Below are positions 1-7,238 of a DNA stretch of 11,711 nucleotides, piece by piece. The notes beneath the pieces were generated by a model. That model searched no databases and was not told the origin of the DNA. It worked only from the letters and a program-made list of their open reading frames with translations. Both the position numbers and the translations under genes were made by a program. Where the stretch lies: contig JALTAS010000105.1 of NCBI GenBank assembly GCA_027058925.1, positions 1-11,711 on the forward strand, written 5' to 3'. Numbering within the stretch: position 1 is the stretch's first letter; each line of letters opens with the position of its first letter. The stretch comes from Persephonella sp. Its GTDB lineage: Bacteria; Aquificota; Aquificia; Aquificales; Hydrogenothermaceae.

Positions 1-7
1 GTCAGTA

Positions 8-919
8 ATGATAAAGTTCAACCAGTACCTTAAAGAGAAATACGGTGGAAGGATCCAGAAGATATCAATAGATGCAGGTTTTTCCTGCCCAAACAGGGAC
101 GGTAATGTTGCCTTTGGTGGTTGTACATTCTGCAACAACACATCTTTCAGCCCTTATGCGATGTCAGAAAAAACTGTTGAAGAACAGATAGAAAAATCAA
201 TACAGTTCTACACCAGAAGGTTTAAAAACATAAAAGGATACATAGCTTACTTTCAGGCATTTTCTAACACTTACGCCCCTGTTGAAAAGCTTAAAGAGAT
301 CTATGACAAAGCTATGGAATACGACCAGATAATAGGAATGTCAATAGGGACAAGACCTGATGTTGTTCCTGAACCTGTTCTGGATCTTATTGCAACATAT
401 ACAGCTGAAAAACCTGAGATCTGGCTTGAGTACGGCCTTCAGACAGCAAATATAAAAACCTTGAGAAACATAAACAGGGGACACGGTGTTTCTGAGTTTG
501 TTGATGCTGTTTTGAGAACAAAAAAAAGACCGGGAATAAAGGTGTGTGCTCACATAATAGTTGGTCTTCCAGGAGATGAGTACGAAGATTATATTGAGAC
601 GGCAAAACTGATAGCGGCACTTCCTATAGACGGCATCAAAATCCACCCCCTTCATGTTGTAAAGCATACAGTCATGGCAAGACAGTTTGCAAATGGGGAG
701 TTTGGAGTTCTTGAGCTTGAGGAGTATGCAAAAATAGTTGCAGACATTCTTGAGGTTCTTCCTGAAGATATAATAGTCCAGAGACTAACTGGGGAGGCTT
801 CCGAAGATGAGCTTATAGCTCCTGAGTGGTGCTCATCAAAAAGGAAGATGGATGTTCTTAAAGCTATTGAACAGGCTGTAGAAAAGAAAAAAGAAGAAAA
901 AAATCTGCTTAAGATCTAA
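8..919 (+). CDS. yhcC: Radical SAM protein, YhcC/TIGR01212 family
   Basis: A 303-residue predicted radical S-adenosylmethionine enzyme. The [4Fe-4S]-binding cysteines are C27, C39 and C42 in the family's long-spaced C-x11-C-x2-C arrangement. Other family blocks follow in order: YFQAFSNTYAP (81-91), GTRPD (114-118), LEYGLQT (140-146), HIIVGLPG (182-189), KIHPLHV (211-217) and QRLTGEA (258-264). Length matches the roughly 300-310 residues usual for YhcC. The family is widespread, but I know of no established reaction, so the substrate stays open. The frame is open to the window edge and the ribosome binding site cannot be seen, so a slightly earlier start is possible. The chosen ATG does fit the family's usual N terminus, which begins shortly before the KxGG segment. 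The Lys/Glu-rich tail is shared with the convergent helicase gene through overlapping stop codons. Confidence 0.9.
   Translation: MIKFNQYLKEKYGGRIQKISIDAGFSCPNRDGNVAFGGCTFCNNTSFSPYAMSEKTVEEQIEKSIQFYTRRFKNIKGYIAYFQAFSNTYAPVEKLKEIYDKAMEYDQIIGMSIGTRPDVVPEPVLDLIATYTAEKPEIWLEYGLQTANIKTLRNINRGHGVSEFVDAVLRTKKRPGIKVCAHIIVGLPGDEYEDYIETAKLIAALPIDGIKIHPLHVVKHTVMARQFANGEFGVLELEEYAKIVADILEVLPEDIIVQRLTGEASEDELIAPEWCSSKRKMDVLKAIEQAVEKKKEEKNLLKI
897..917 (-). terminator. Weak candidate terminator for the helicase operon, inside yhcC
   Basis: Read on the minus strand just past the helicase stop, AGATCT and AGATTT can form a 6-bp stem with one G-U pair around a 5-nt loop, running into a T-rich stretch of 7 T followed by CTTCTTTTTT. 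The stem is short and partly uses the T-run, so it is only a weak intrinsic terminator. It is the sole candidate, because the two genes leave no intergenic space. Confidence 0.25.
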
Positions 920-3363
920 CTTAGCTCTTTCAGTATTTTATGGGAAAGCAGTATAGAGGCTGTTTTATCAAGGTAATCATTTGAGTTTCCGCATTTTGGA
1001 GAGTATATGCAGGAGGGACAGCCTGATACACATCCGCATCTGGAAATACCCTTATAAGTGCTTTCCATCATTTCTTTTAGTCTTTTGAACCCTATCTCAG
1101 AATAACCTACTCCCCCTTCGTATCCGTCGTATATAAATATTGTTGGTTTTCCAGTCTGGGGGAAAAATGGTGTTGAAAGCCCTCCTATATCCCACCTGTC
1201 GTTCATCGCAAAAAGGGGATATATACCTATCAGAGCATGTTCAACACCGTGTAAACCACCTAAAAAACCATTTTTGCCTTCCTTTAATCTTTTTATGATC
1301 TCTTTAAACTGTTCCTTCTCCTTTTCATTCAGTTTCAGATAAACAGTCTGGAATGCCTTTATTACATTGTTAAGAAGGTCTAAATCCATCCTTTTTCTAA
1401 GCTCTAAAAGATTTTCAAAGATTATATCCCTGTAAACAAAATTCCCTTTGTAGAGTCTTCCCTTTTCCTGTATGAAACTGTTTAAGATTCTGACATTATG
1501 TTTTATATTCCTGTGAATTATCTCCTCCTCCCATTCAGGGGGCATAGTCCACCAGAAAGCAACAGTCTCAAACTCCCTTGAAATGTAGTTTTCTTCAGGA
1601 AAGATATGATCCCCCATTTTTTCTTCATTTTCCAGATCCCTCATGGAATAACCTAAAACTGTTGTTTTAACATTTACCTTTCCTTTGAATATCTCTATTT
1701 TCCCTTCTTTTTTTGCTTCATCAACACTCAGAATATCAATAAACGACTCTTTTAAAGGCTCTGTCAGGTAAGATACATTACTTTTCACAACATAAACTGT
1801 CTTTCCCTCTTTATCTACATGCTCAACAACATACTTTTCCCCGTTGTGAATGTAAACAGCTCCAGGATAAGCCTCATAAGGAAGTATATCCTCCGATATA
1901 TCCCCAACAATTTTTCCTGTGACAGATTCTGTTATTGTGAAGCTCTCACCTGCTGATCTGATACTGAAAGGCTGTTGTTTTGATGCATAAAGTTTGTTAT
2001 TGGAAAATCTCAGTTTTTTCTCCCTGTAAAGATCCCTTGCTACCTCTTTTTCGGTTTCTGAAAGCTCATTAATCCTGATAGGAATTTCAAAAGCCATAAC
2101 AGGAATGTGTTTCTTTAGTATGTACCTGTTTTCAGGGTTTATAACAGGCTCTTCCATCTGTCTGTAAAAAAGCTCTTCAGGATTTTTAACAAAATACTGG
2201 TCAAGGGCGTCCCTTTTAGGAATTAGTATGTTATAAGCCTTTTTTTCCCTTCTTCCTGCTCTTCCAAACCTCTGCCAAAGCTGTGCCAGCGTTCCCGGAT
2301 ACCCAACAAGAATACAACTCTCAAGATCTCCAATATCTATTCCCATCTCAAGGGCACTTGTTGAAACAACAGCAAGAATGTTTCTTGTCATAAGCTTAAA
2401 CTCAATCTCCCTCCTCTCTTCAGGTGTGTATCCTGATCTGTAGGAACTTACCTTCTCAACAAGATCCTCTCTACCCCTTTTTTTAAGAGCATCTTTTATT
2501 CTGAGAGAAATAAGCTCTGCCTCTTTTCTGCTGTCCACAAAGATTATGGTTGATATATCCTGAATAACAAAGTTTGCCACCATCTCAGACAGCTCTGATT
2601 TTTTCATACCCCTGAATATCTTTATCTGCCTTTCAGGAAGAGGAGCTCCTGATTTTGATATCTCAAAAACATCTTCTCCTATCAGTTTTGATGCAAATTT
2701 GGAAGGATTGTGAATAGTTGCAGAGTTCATAATAAAAACAGGCTTTTTTGTTCTGTAAAAGGACACAATTCTTTTGAGCCTTCTTATGATGTTTGAGATG
2801 TGGGAACCAAGAACCCCTCTGTAGGCATGTATCTCATCAAGCACAACAAAATCAAGATCCTCAAAAAATGAAGACCAGCCTGTGTGGTAAGGGAGTATCC
2901 CTGCATTAAGCATGTCTGGTGTTGTTATAAGAAAGTTTGGGGGGTCTCTTTTTATTTTTATTCTTTTTTCTTTAGGAGTATCCCCATCATAAACATCAAC
3001 TGTTGCATCTATATCTGTCTCAAATATTATGTCCATTATTTTACCGTACTGATCCCTTGCAAGGGCTTTAAGGGGAAAAACAACAAGGGCTTTTGCTTGG
3101 GGATTCTGGTTCATCTTTTCAAGAACAGAAAGGATATAAACAAGAGATTTCCCTGATGCCGTCGGCGTTGTCAGGACTATATTTTTTCCTTCAGACACAA
3201 GTTTCAGCCCTTTAGCCTGATGTGAGTACAGTTTTATATTTTTTCTTTTCAGGAAATCTTTTATTTTTTTGTTCTTAAAATCAAAACTTCCATAAACAGG
3301 CTGCAAAGCTGGGAGGACTTTTGAGTATGCTATTCTGTTCTTATACTGCCTTATTATATCCAT
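916..3363 (-). CDS. mrfA: DEAD/DEAH-box DNA helicase, MrfA/YprA family, with C-terminal Cys cluster (DUF1998)
   Basis: An 815-residue superfamily 2 helicase. Visible motifs are a Q-motif-like YSHQ (46-49), Walker A TTPTASGKS (65-73), motif Ia VVFPLKALARDQ (94-105), DEIH box (176-179), SAT (214-216) and motif VI QRFGRAGRR (364-372). The C-terminal third carries the DUF1998 signature: HGVEHAL (705-711), GYEGGVGYSE (747-756) and five cysteines at 776, 778, 782, 785 and 791 followed by GNSNDYLDK. In Bacillus MrfA this cluster binds zinc, and the enzyme is a 3'-5' helicase that acts with the nuclease MrfB in repair of mitomycin damage. A repair role here is inferred from family. No mrfB lies in the window. 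The gene is second in an operon, 27 nt after the metallopeptidase stop and in the same frame. Its strong AAGGAG lies 18 nt before the ATG, unusually far. Hrq1-type helicases are the main alternative within the same superfamily. Confidence 0.9.
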   Translation of the reverse strand: MDIIRQYKNRIAYSKVLPALQPVYGSFDFKNKKIKDFLKRKNIKLYSHQAKGLKLVSEGKNIVLTTPTASGKSLVYILSVLEKMNQNPQAKALVVFPLKALARDQYGKIMDIIFETDIDATVDVYDGDTPKEKRIKIKRDPPNFLITTPDMLNAGILPYHTGWSSFFEDLDFVVLDEIHAYRGVLGSHISNIIRRLKRIVSFYRTKKPVFIMNSATIHNPSKFASKLIGEDVFEISKSGAPLPERQIKIFRGMKKSELSEMVANFVIQDISTIIFVDSRKEAELISLRIKDALKKRGREDLVEKVSSYRSGYTPEERREIEFKLMTRNILAVVSTSALEMGIDIGDLESCILVGYPGTLAQLWQRFGRAGRREKKAYNILIPKRDALDQYFVKNPEELFYRQMEEPVINPENRYILKKHIPVMAFEIPIRINELSETEKEVARDLYREKKLRFSNNKLYASKQQPFSIRSAGESFTITESVTGKIVGDISEDILPYEAYPGAVYIHNGEKYVVEHVDKEGKTVYVVKSNVSYLTEPLKESFIDILSVDEAKKEGKIEIFKGKVNVKTTVLGYSMRDLENEEKMGDHIFPEENYISREFETVAFWWTMPPEWEEEIIHRNIKHNVRILNSFIQEKGRLYKGNFVYRDIIFENLLELRKRMDLDLLNNVIKAFQTVYLKLNEKEKEQFKEIIKRLKEGKNGFLGGLHGVEHALIGIYPLFAMNDRWDIGGLSTPFFPQTGKPTIFIYDGYEGGVGYSEIGFKRLKEMMESTYKGISRCGCVSGCPSCIYSPKCGNSNDYLDKTASILLSHKILKELS

Positions 3364-3381
3364 AAGGAAAAATATATTACA

Positions 3382-3387
3382 CTCCTT
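3382..3387 (-). promoter_or_regulatory. Ribosome binding site of mrfA with unusually long spacing
   Basis: AAGGAG on the minus strand is the only good Shine-Dalgarno in the 27-nt gap before the helicase. It sits 18 nt from the assigned ATG (3363). The sequence immediately before the ATG is T-rich and has no purine tract. At normal spacing (6 nt) it would point to an in-frame ATA codon at 3375-3373. No ATG, GTG or TTG start is available between the upstream stop codon and 3363. Confidence 0.4.
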
Positions 3388-3390
3388 TTT

Positions 3391-6285
3391 CTATTCCAGC
3401 TGAATGTTCATCTTTATCTCTTTGCCGTTTCTTTTAACAACTATCTCGTTTTCTCCCTGGGAAAAGAAAAGCTCTATCTTAAGATCAATAATATCATTAA
3501 TCTTTCTGCCGTTGAACCGGATTATAACATCTCCTTTTTTAATTCCTGCCTTTTCTGCAGGTGAATCCTTTATCACTTTGTCAACCTTCAGTCCTTTTCC
3601 TGTTTCCTCAACATAAACACCTATTTTCCTCTCTTTCTCTCCTGTAAGATGAGCAGTGTAGATCATATAATCGCTTATACCCTTTTTAAGCTGATCGTCC
3701 ATAAGGATTGTTAATCCCTTTTCTCCTGTTCTTCTCTCAACCCTTGATGGTATTCCGTATCTGTACCTTATATGTCCTCCTCCTGCAAGAATTATCAGCT
3801 TTCTGTCAGGGTTTTTTGTAATATATTCTGATGCTGTCTGTGCCATAGTTTCGTCCCATATAATCTGGGACTGTAAAAAGCTTGAGAACTTTTTCTTTTT
3901 TGTTACACTGCTGCCGTGCTCTGCAAATATACCTTTTAGATACTCAATATAACCGAAGTTGACAAAATCCATATCTTCAGGAAGTTTTTTCATCTCATCT
4001 CTGGACAGACTTTCTATCCCTTTTTGTGATACCTTTCTAACAAGATCCCTGTCAGCATTGAGACCGATTATCGGTATTCCTTTTTCTTTGCAGAACTGGA
4101 TTATAGGTCTGTAAAGGTGGTAGTTGTATTTCCACGCCTTGTAATACTCGGACTCTTTTAAAAATCTTTTTTCATCTATCTCCCCTTTCAGATACCTGTC
4201 TATGATGTCCTGCTTTGATCTCTGGAACATCTCCATACCGACAGCTATCTTTGGATATTTCTCATAAAGAGCCTTTATGATATTAAGCTGCATTGCATGG
4301 TTTGAGAACATTGTGTGCTGTTCTCCTATGTAGATTACCCTGTGGCTGAGGGCATCATTTACCATATCTCTAAACTCTTTTATACCTTCCTCAGATACTA
4401 TCTCTGCTTTCTGTCTCACGCTCAGTCTTATCCCATCTTGATAATTTTTGATCTTTTTATCTGTGATCCTGAATCCTTCAAACACTATCTTTGAATACTT
4501 TCCGTAATGTTTTATCCTTCCTATAACCATTTTTGCCTGCATTACAGATTTAAGATTGAAAACTGTTATAACATTCTTATCACCAAATGGATTTTTAAAA
4601 ACCTCAACATAAGATATATCTGTTGGAAGCTTTTTACCGAAAATCCTGCTCACAACCGGACTTTCTGCACCTAAAATCACCACATCTTTGTTGTAGATAT
4701 CACTGAATGAAAACTGGTCAGGATTTTTTAAAACCCCATTTCTGTAATAACCGGATATAGGAACATAAACCATTTTATCCTGAGAATAAACAACAGCATC
4801 TTTTCCTGCAAGGCTGAAGTATATAACAGGGTTTGTCTCTTCCCACTGCAGATCCCTGAAAATCTGGTAATCTTTGTCTATATAAACCTCAAGAGGCTCA
4901 TCACTTATTACAACATCTAATGTCTGCTCTTTTTTATTTATCCAGAAGGTTTTTTTCTCAATGCCAAGGTAAGTTTTTACAAAGATATTTAATCTAAGTT
5001 TGTAGGGCTTTTTTTGTTTTACACTGATCTTTATATGGAAACCATCATCCTTAAGTGAATGATCCTCCACAGATACATCAAGATGAGGGAGTCCTGCCCT
5101 GTTAACCCACTGCTCAAAAAACCACAGGTAATCATCATTCGTGATTCGGTTTATGATATTTTTAATATCCTCCCATGAGGCTCTTTTAAACCTGTAATCA
5201 GTGTAAAGCTGTGATAAAAACTCTGTAAATTTTTCTTTACCGATCATCTCCTCAAGCATGTAAAAAACCATCATACCTTTACCGTATCCTATAGCCTCTG
5301 ATCTCGCATCTGTTTTTCCCCTGAAATCTTTTAGAGGATAGTCAGACTTTCCATAAGCAAGATACTTTAATATCATATTTTTTCTGTAATATTTTTTATC
5401 CTCTGAGTAGTAATAATCAGATAGATATGTGGTCAGACCTTCTGCCCAGTTTCCTTTCTGGTCGTCCACATACACTGAACAGCCGAACCACTGGTGAAGT
5501 ATCTCATGGGGTAGGGAGCTGTTTATAACAAATGGAAATCTTATTATCCTCTGACCTATAAGGGTAAATGTGGGCATTGAGTAGCCTGTTGGAAAGAAGT
5601 TCTCTACAACGGCAAATCTTTTATACGGGAACTTTCCTATCCTTTTTTCATACTCCTTTATGTACTGTATAGTTTTTTCTAAAAATTTTTCTGACAGATC
5701 CTTATCCCTTTCAAAAAAGTAAGTCTGGACTTTTATCCCGTTGTATTCTTTTTCCTGAACGATCCATTTTTTTGTTCCTATTAGATGGATATGCTCAAGG
5801 GGGTAAGGAAATTCAAATGAGTAAACAGATTTGTTATCTCTGTTTTCAATCTTCCAATTCTCTGCCTCAGAAACTAAAACAAAACCTTTATCTATTTCAA
5901 CCCTGAGCCTGTAAACGGCAAGTCTGTCAAGAAATGGATACCAGTTGTTAAGCAGACTTACAGCCTCATCAGTTATTATATCCTGTGAGTTGTAGTCCTT
6001 AAATTCTGCAGAGTAGATAATAGTTAGATCTTTTTCAGGTGTTATTTTCAGGCTGTAAACTCCTTTATCTGCAGGAAGTTTTTTCTTACCATAAAGAACA
6101 GCCTTTACATCAAGCCCGTCTGTATAAATCTTAATATCTTCCGGTCTGTCTGTTTTTACTGTTGCAGCTGCTTTTAATGAGCCGTTTTTTGTGTCAACAG
6201 ATACATCAAGAATATAGTTTACCTGGGCATAGGATAAACCTGTTAAAAAAATAAAAGTCAGGAAAAAAGATATAATTATTCTCAT
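3391..6285 (-). CDS. Secreted M1-type metallopeptidase fused to a ChaN/Tiki-like domain and a PDZ domain
   Basis: A 964-residue exported protein. Residues 1-20 form a Sec signal peptide (hydrophobic core, SYA before Q21). An M1 (gluzincin) peptidase domain covers about 22-400. It has zinc ligands in HEILH (260-264), a third ligand E282 in NWAEG, and a catalytic-type Tyr334 in YGKG. The usual exopeptidase GAMEN motif is replaced by GYSMPTF (234-240). A linker region of about 480-630 is unrecognised. A ChaN-like domain of the haem-binding/Tiki/EreA superfamily spans about 640-865, with GEQH (654-657), E685, WDETMA (810-815) and GGGH (835-838). A PDZ domain (about 885-964) contains AGIKKGDVIIRFNGR (913-927). 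Known ChaN proteins are iron-regulated and bind haem, while Tiki relatives are metalloproteases. Whether this protein does either is inference. The start is supported by GGAAGGAA a few bases upstream. It is the first gene of the operon with mrfA and faces smpB across a shared promoter region. Confidence 0.88.
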   Translation of the reverse strand: MRIIISFFLTFIFLTGLSYAQVNYILDVSVDTKNGSLKAAATVKTDRPEDIKIYTDGLDVKAVLYGKKKLPADKGVYSLKITPEKDLTIIYSAEFKDYNSQDIITDEAVSLLNNWYPFLDRLAVYRLRVEIDKGFVLVSEAENWKIENRDNKSVYSFEFPYPLEHIHLIGTKKWIVQEKEYNGIKVQTYFFERDKDLSEKFLEKTIQYIKEYEKRIGKFPYKRFAVVENFFPTGYSMPTFTLIGQRIIRFPFVINSSLPHEILHQWFGCSVYVDDQKGNWAEGLTTYLSDYYYSEDKKYYRKNMILKYLAYGKSDYPLKDFRGKTDARSEAIGYGKGMMVFYMLEEMIGKEKFTEFLSQLYTDYRFKRASWEDIKNIINRITNDDYLWFFEQWVNRAGLPHLDVSVEDHSLKDDGFHIKISVKQKKPYKLRLNIFVKTYLGIEKKTFWINKKEQTLDVVISDEPLEVYIDKDYQIFRDLQWEETNPVIYFSLAGKDAVVYSQDKMVYVPISGYYRNGVLKNPDQFSFSDIYNKDVVILGAESPVVSRIFGKKLPTDISYVEVFKNPFGDKNVITVFNLKSVMQAKMVIGRIKHYGKYSKIVFEGFRITDKKIKNYQDGIRLSVRQKAEIVSEEGIKEFRDMVNDALSHRVIYIGEQHTMFSNHAMQLNIIKALYEKYPKIAVGMEMFQRSKQDIIDRYLKGEIDEKRFLKESEYYKAWKYNYHLYRPIIQFCKEKGIPIIGLNADRDLVRKVSQKGIESLSRDEMKKLPEDMDFVNFGYIEYLKGIFAEHGSSVTKKKKFSSFLQSQIIWDETMAQTASEYITKNPDRKLIILAGGGHIRYRYGIPSRVERRTGEKGLTILMDDQLKKGISDYMIYTAHLTGEKERKIGVYVEETGKGLKVDKVIKDSPAEKAGIKKGDVIIRFNGRKINDIIDLKIELFFSQGENEIVVKRNGKEIKMNIQLE

Positions 6286-6288
6286 TGT

Positions 6289-6318
6289 TTGTTCCTTCCC
6301 TTAGAATAGTTTTATAAT
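6289..6318 (+). promoter_or_regulatory. Candidate sigma-70 promoter of the smpB operon
   Basis: A perfect TATAAT -10 (6313-6318) is preceded at 18 nt by TTGTTC (6289-6294), which keeps only the TTG of the -35 consensus. Start of transcription would be near 6325, giving a leader of about 27 nt to the smpB ATG. The -10 overlaps both the opposing -10 and the palindrome at 6312-6326, so both directions should respond to anything bound there. Confidence 0.45.
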
Positions 6319-6326
6319 TATTCTAA
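6301..6326. promoter_or_regulatory. Palindromic operator, PerR/Fur-box-like
   Basis: Positions 6312-6326 read TTATAATTATTCTAA. This equals the Bacillus PerR box (TTATAATnATTATAA, a 7-1-7 palindrome) at all specified positions except one (C at 6323). Overlapping it, TTAGAATA (6301-6308) and TATTCTAA (6319-6326) form a perfect 8-bp inverted repeat with a 10-nt spacer. The element covers the -10 hexamers of both divergent promoters, where a repressor would block both. The similarity is seen directly. Recognition by a Fur-family protein (PerR, Fur or relative) is inference, and AT-rich promoter DNA can give such matches by chance. Confidence 0.4.
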
Positions 6327-6340
6327 CCTTAAAAAATGAA
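6303..6340 (-). promoter_or_regulatory. Candidate promoter of the M1-ChaN-PDZ/mrfA operon
   Basis: On the minus strand TTCATT (6340-6335), an 18-nt spacer and TATAAA (6316-6311) form a weak sigma-70-like promoter. This places transcription start near 6304, close ahead of the ribosome binding site at 6291-6300. The -35 is poor, and the assignment rests mainly on the -10 and its position in a short divergent gap. Confidence 0.3.
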
Positions 6341-6351
6341 ATGGTGATGAA

Positions 6352-6810
6352 ATGGGAATAAAAGTTGTTGCAACAAACAAAAATGCTATCCACAACTACA
6401 ACATTTTAGAAACATACGAAGCAGGTATAGTCCTTGAAGGATCAGAGGTTAAGTCTATTAGAGAAGGCTCAGTTAACCTTAGGGACTCATTTATCAGGAT
6501 AGACAATGGTGAGGCTTTTATATACAACATGTATATAGCTCCTTACAAACCTGCAGCAAAACTTCAGCATAATCCGTACAGAAAAAGAAAACTTCTCCTC
6601 CACAAAAGGGAGATCTTAAAACTGATGGGAAAGGTTCAGGAGAAGGGTTTGACCCTAATTCCCCTTAAACTATATTTTAAAAATGGAAAGGCTAAACTTG
6701 AGATAGCCCTTGCAAAAGGTAAAGCAAAGTATGAGAAAAGGGAGGCTATTAAAGAAAGGGATATGAAAAGAGAACTATCTAAAAAATATAAAGGAAGGAT
6801 AAAGCTGTGA
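6352..6810 (+). CDS. smpB: SsrA-binding protein SmpB
   Basis: A 152-residue SmpB, the partner of tmRNA in trans-translation. It delivers tmRNA to ribosomes stalled on broken mRNAs so that the nascent chain is tagged for degradation. Family landmarks are the N-terminal NKNAIHNYNILETYEAGIVL (9-28), SEVKSIR (31-37), HNPYRKRKLLLH (73-84) and the highly basic C-terminal tail (125-152), which occupies the empty mRNA channel in the family. Length is typical. Of several nearby ATGs, only 6352 is in frame, and it has GGTGAT, matching the extended anti-Shine-Dalgarno, 4-5 nt upstream. The TGA stop overlaps the GTG start of the next gene. The tmRNA gene ssrA is not in the window. Confidence 0.97.
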   Translation: MGIKVVATNKNAIHNYNILETYEAGIVLEGSEVKSIREGSVNLRDSFIRIDNGEAFIYNMYIAPYKPAAKLQHNPYRKRKLLLHKREILKLMGKVQEKGLTLIPLKLYFKNGKAKLEIALAKGKAKYEKREAIKERDMKRELSKKYKGRIKL

Positions 6811-7061
6811 ATATAAAAGAGATAAAGGAGCTTGCAAAAAAGTTTACCCCACAGCAGATTGAAAAATGCATTGATCAGACATTAAAAATAGGAAAACCCA
6901 CCCTTAAAGGGTGCGAGGTCTCTGGAGATCTGATGGAAGTTCTTAACACACTTGCAAAGGCTGAAACAGTAAGAGAACTGATGGATCAGGGTATGACCGA
7001 AGTTGAAGCTATAAGAGAGCTTGCAAAAAGAATAAGAAAACTTCAGGGGGCTGAAAAATGA
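6807..7061 (+). CDS. Small helical protein A, coupled to smpB (first tandem copy)
   Basis: An 84-residue hypothetical protein; I recognise no named family. It starts with GTG, whose last two bases are shared with the smpB stop (GTGA), and AAGGAAGGA 8 nt upstream supports this start. The sequence looks all-helical, charged and soluble, with no signal or membrane segment. C21 and C36 are its only cysteines, and both have counterparts in the next gene. Residues 45-82 include TLAKAETVRELMDQG followed by an amphipathic helix ending RIRKLQGAEK. It shares about 54 identical residues over 80 aligned positions with the following gene, so the two are tandem paralogues. The 4-nt overlaps on both sides suggest translational coupling with SmpB and expression at a related level. 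Function unknown. It could be a ribosome- or RNA-associated accessory, but nothing in the sequence proves this. Confidence 0.85.
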   Translation: MNIKEIKELAKKFTPQQIEKCIDQTLKIGKPTLKGCEVSGDLMEVLNTLAKAETVRELMDQGMTEVEAIRELAKRIRKLQGAEK

Positions 7062-7238
7062 ATATCAAAGAGATTAAAGAGCTTTCTGTAAGATTCACAA
7101 GAGAACAGCTTGAATTGTGCATCATCCAGACAGTACAGGAAGGAAAAAATGAGTGTGAGATAGATGGAGAAGTGATGGAAGTTGTTAATACACTTGCAAA
7201 GGCACAGACTGTAAGAGAACTGATGGATCAGGGTATGA
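6969..7238 (+). repeat. Exact 28-bp direct repeat inside the duplicated gene pair
   Basis: The 28 bases at 6969-6996 recur without change at 7211-7238, 242 bp later. They begin GTAAGAGAACTGATGG and encode the VRELMDQGM segment in both small proteins. The repeat is explained by tandem gene duplication. Its exactness, compared with the diverged N-terminal halves, could reflect strong constraint or local gene conversion. Confidence 0.9.

Noticed and set aside
6336..6354. Alternative ATG codons at 6336, 6341 and 6347 before smpB
   Set aside because: All are out of frame with SmpB and run quickly into stops. The ATG at 6352 gives the family N terminus with a well-spaced GGTGAT.
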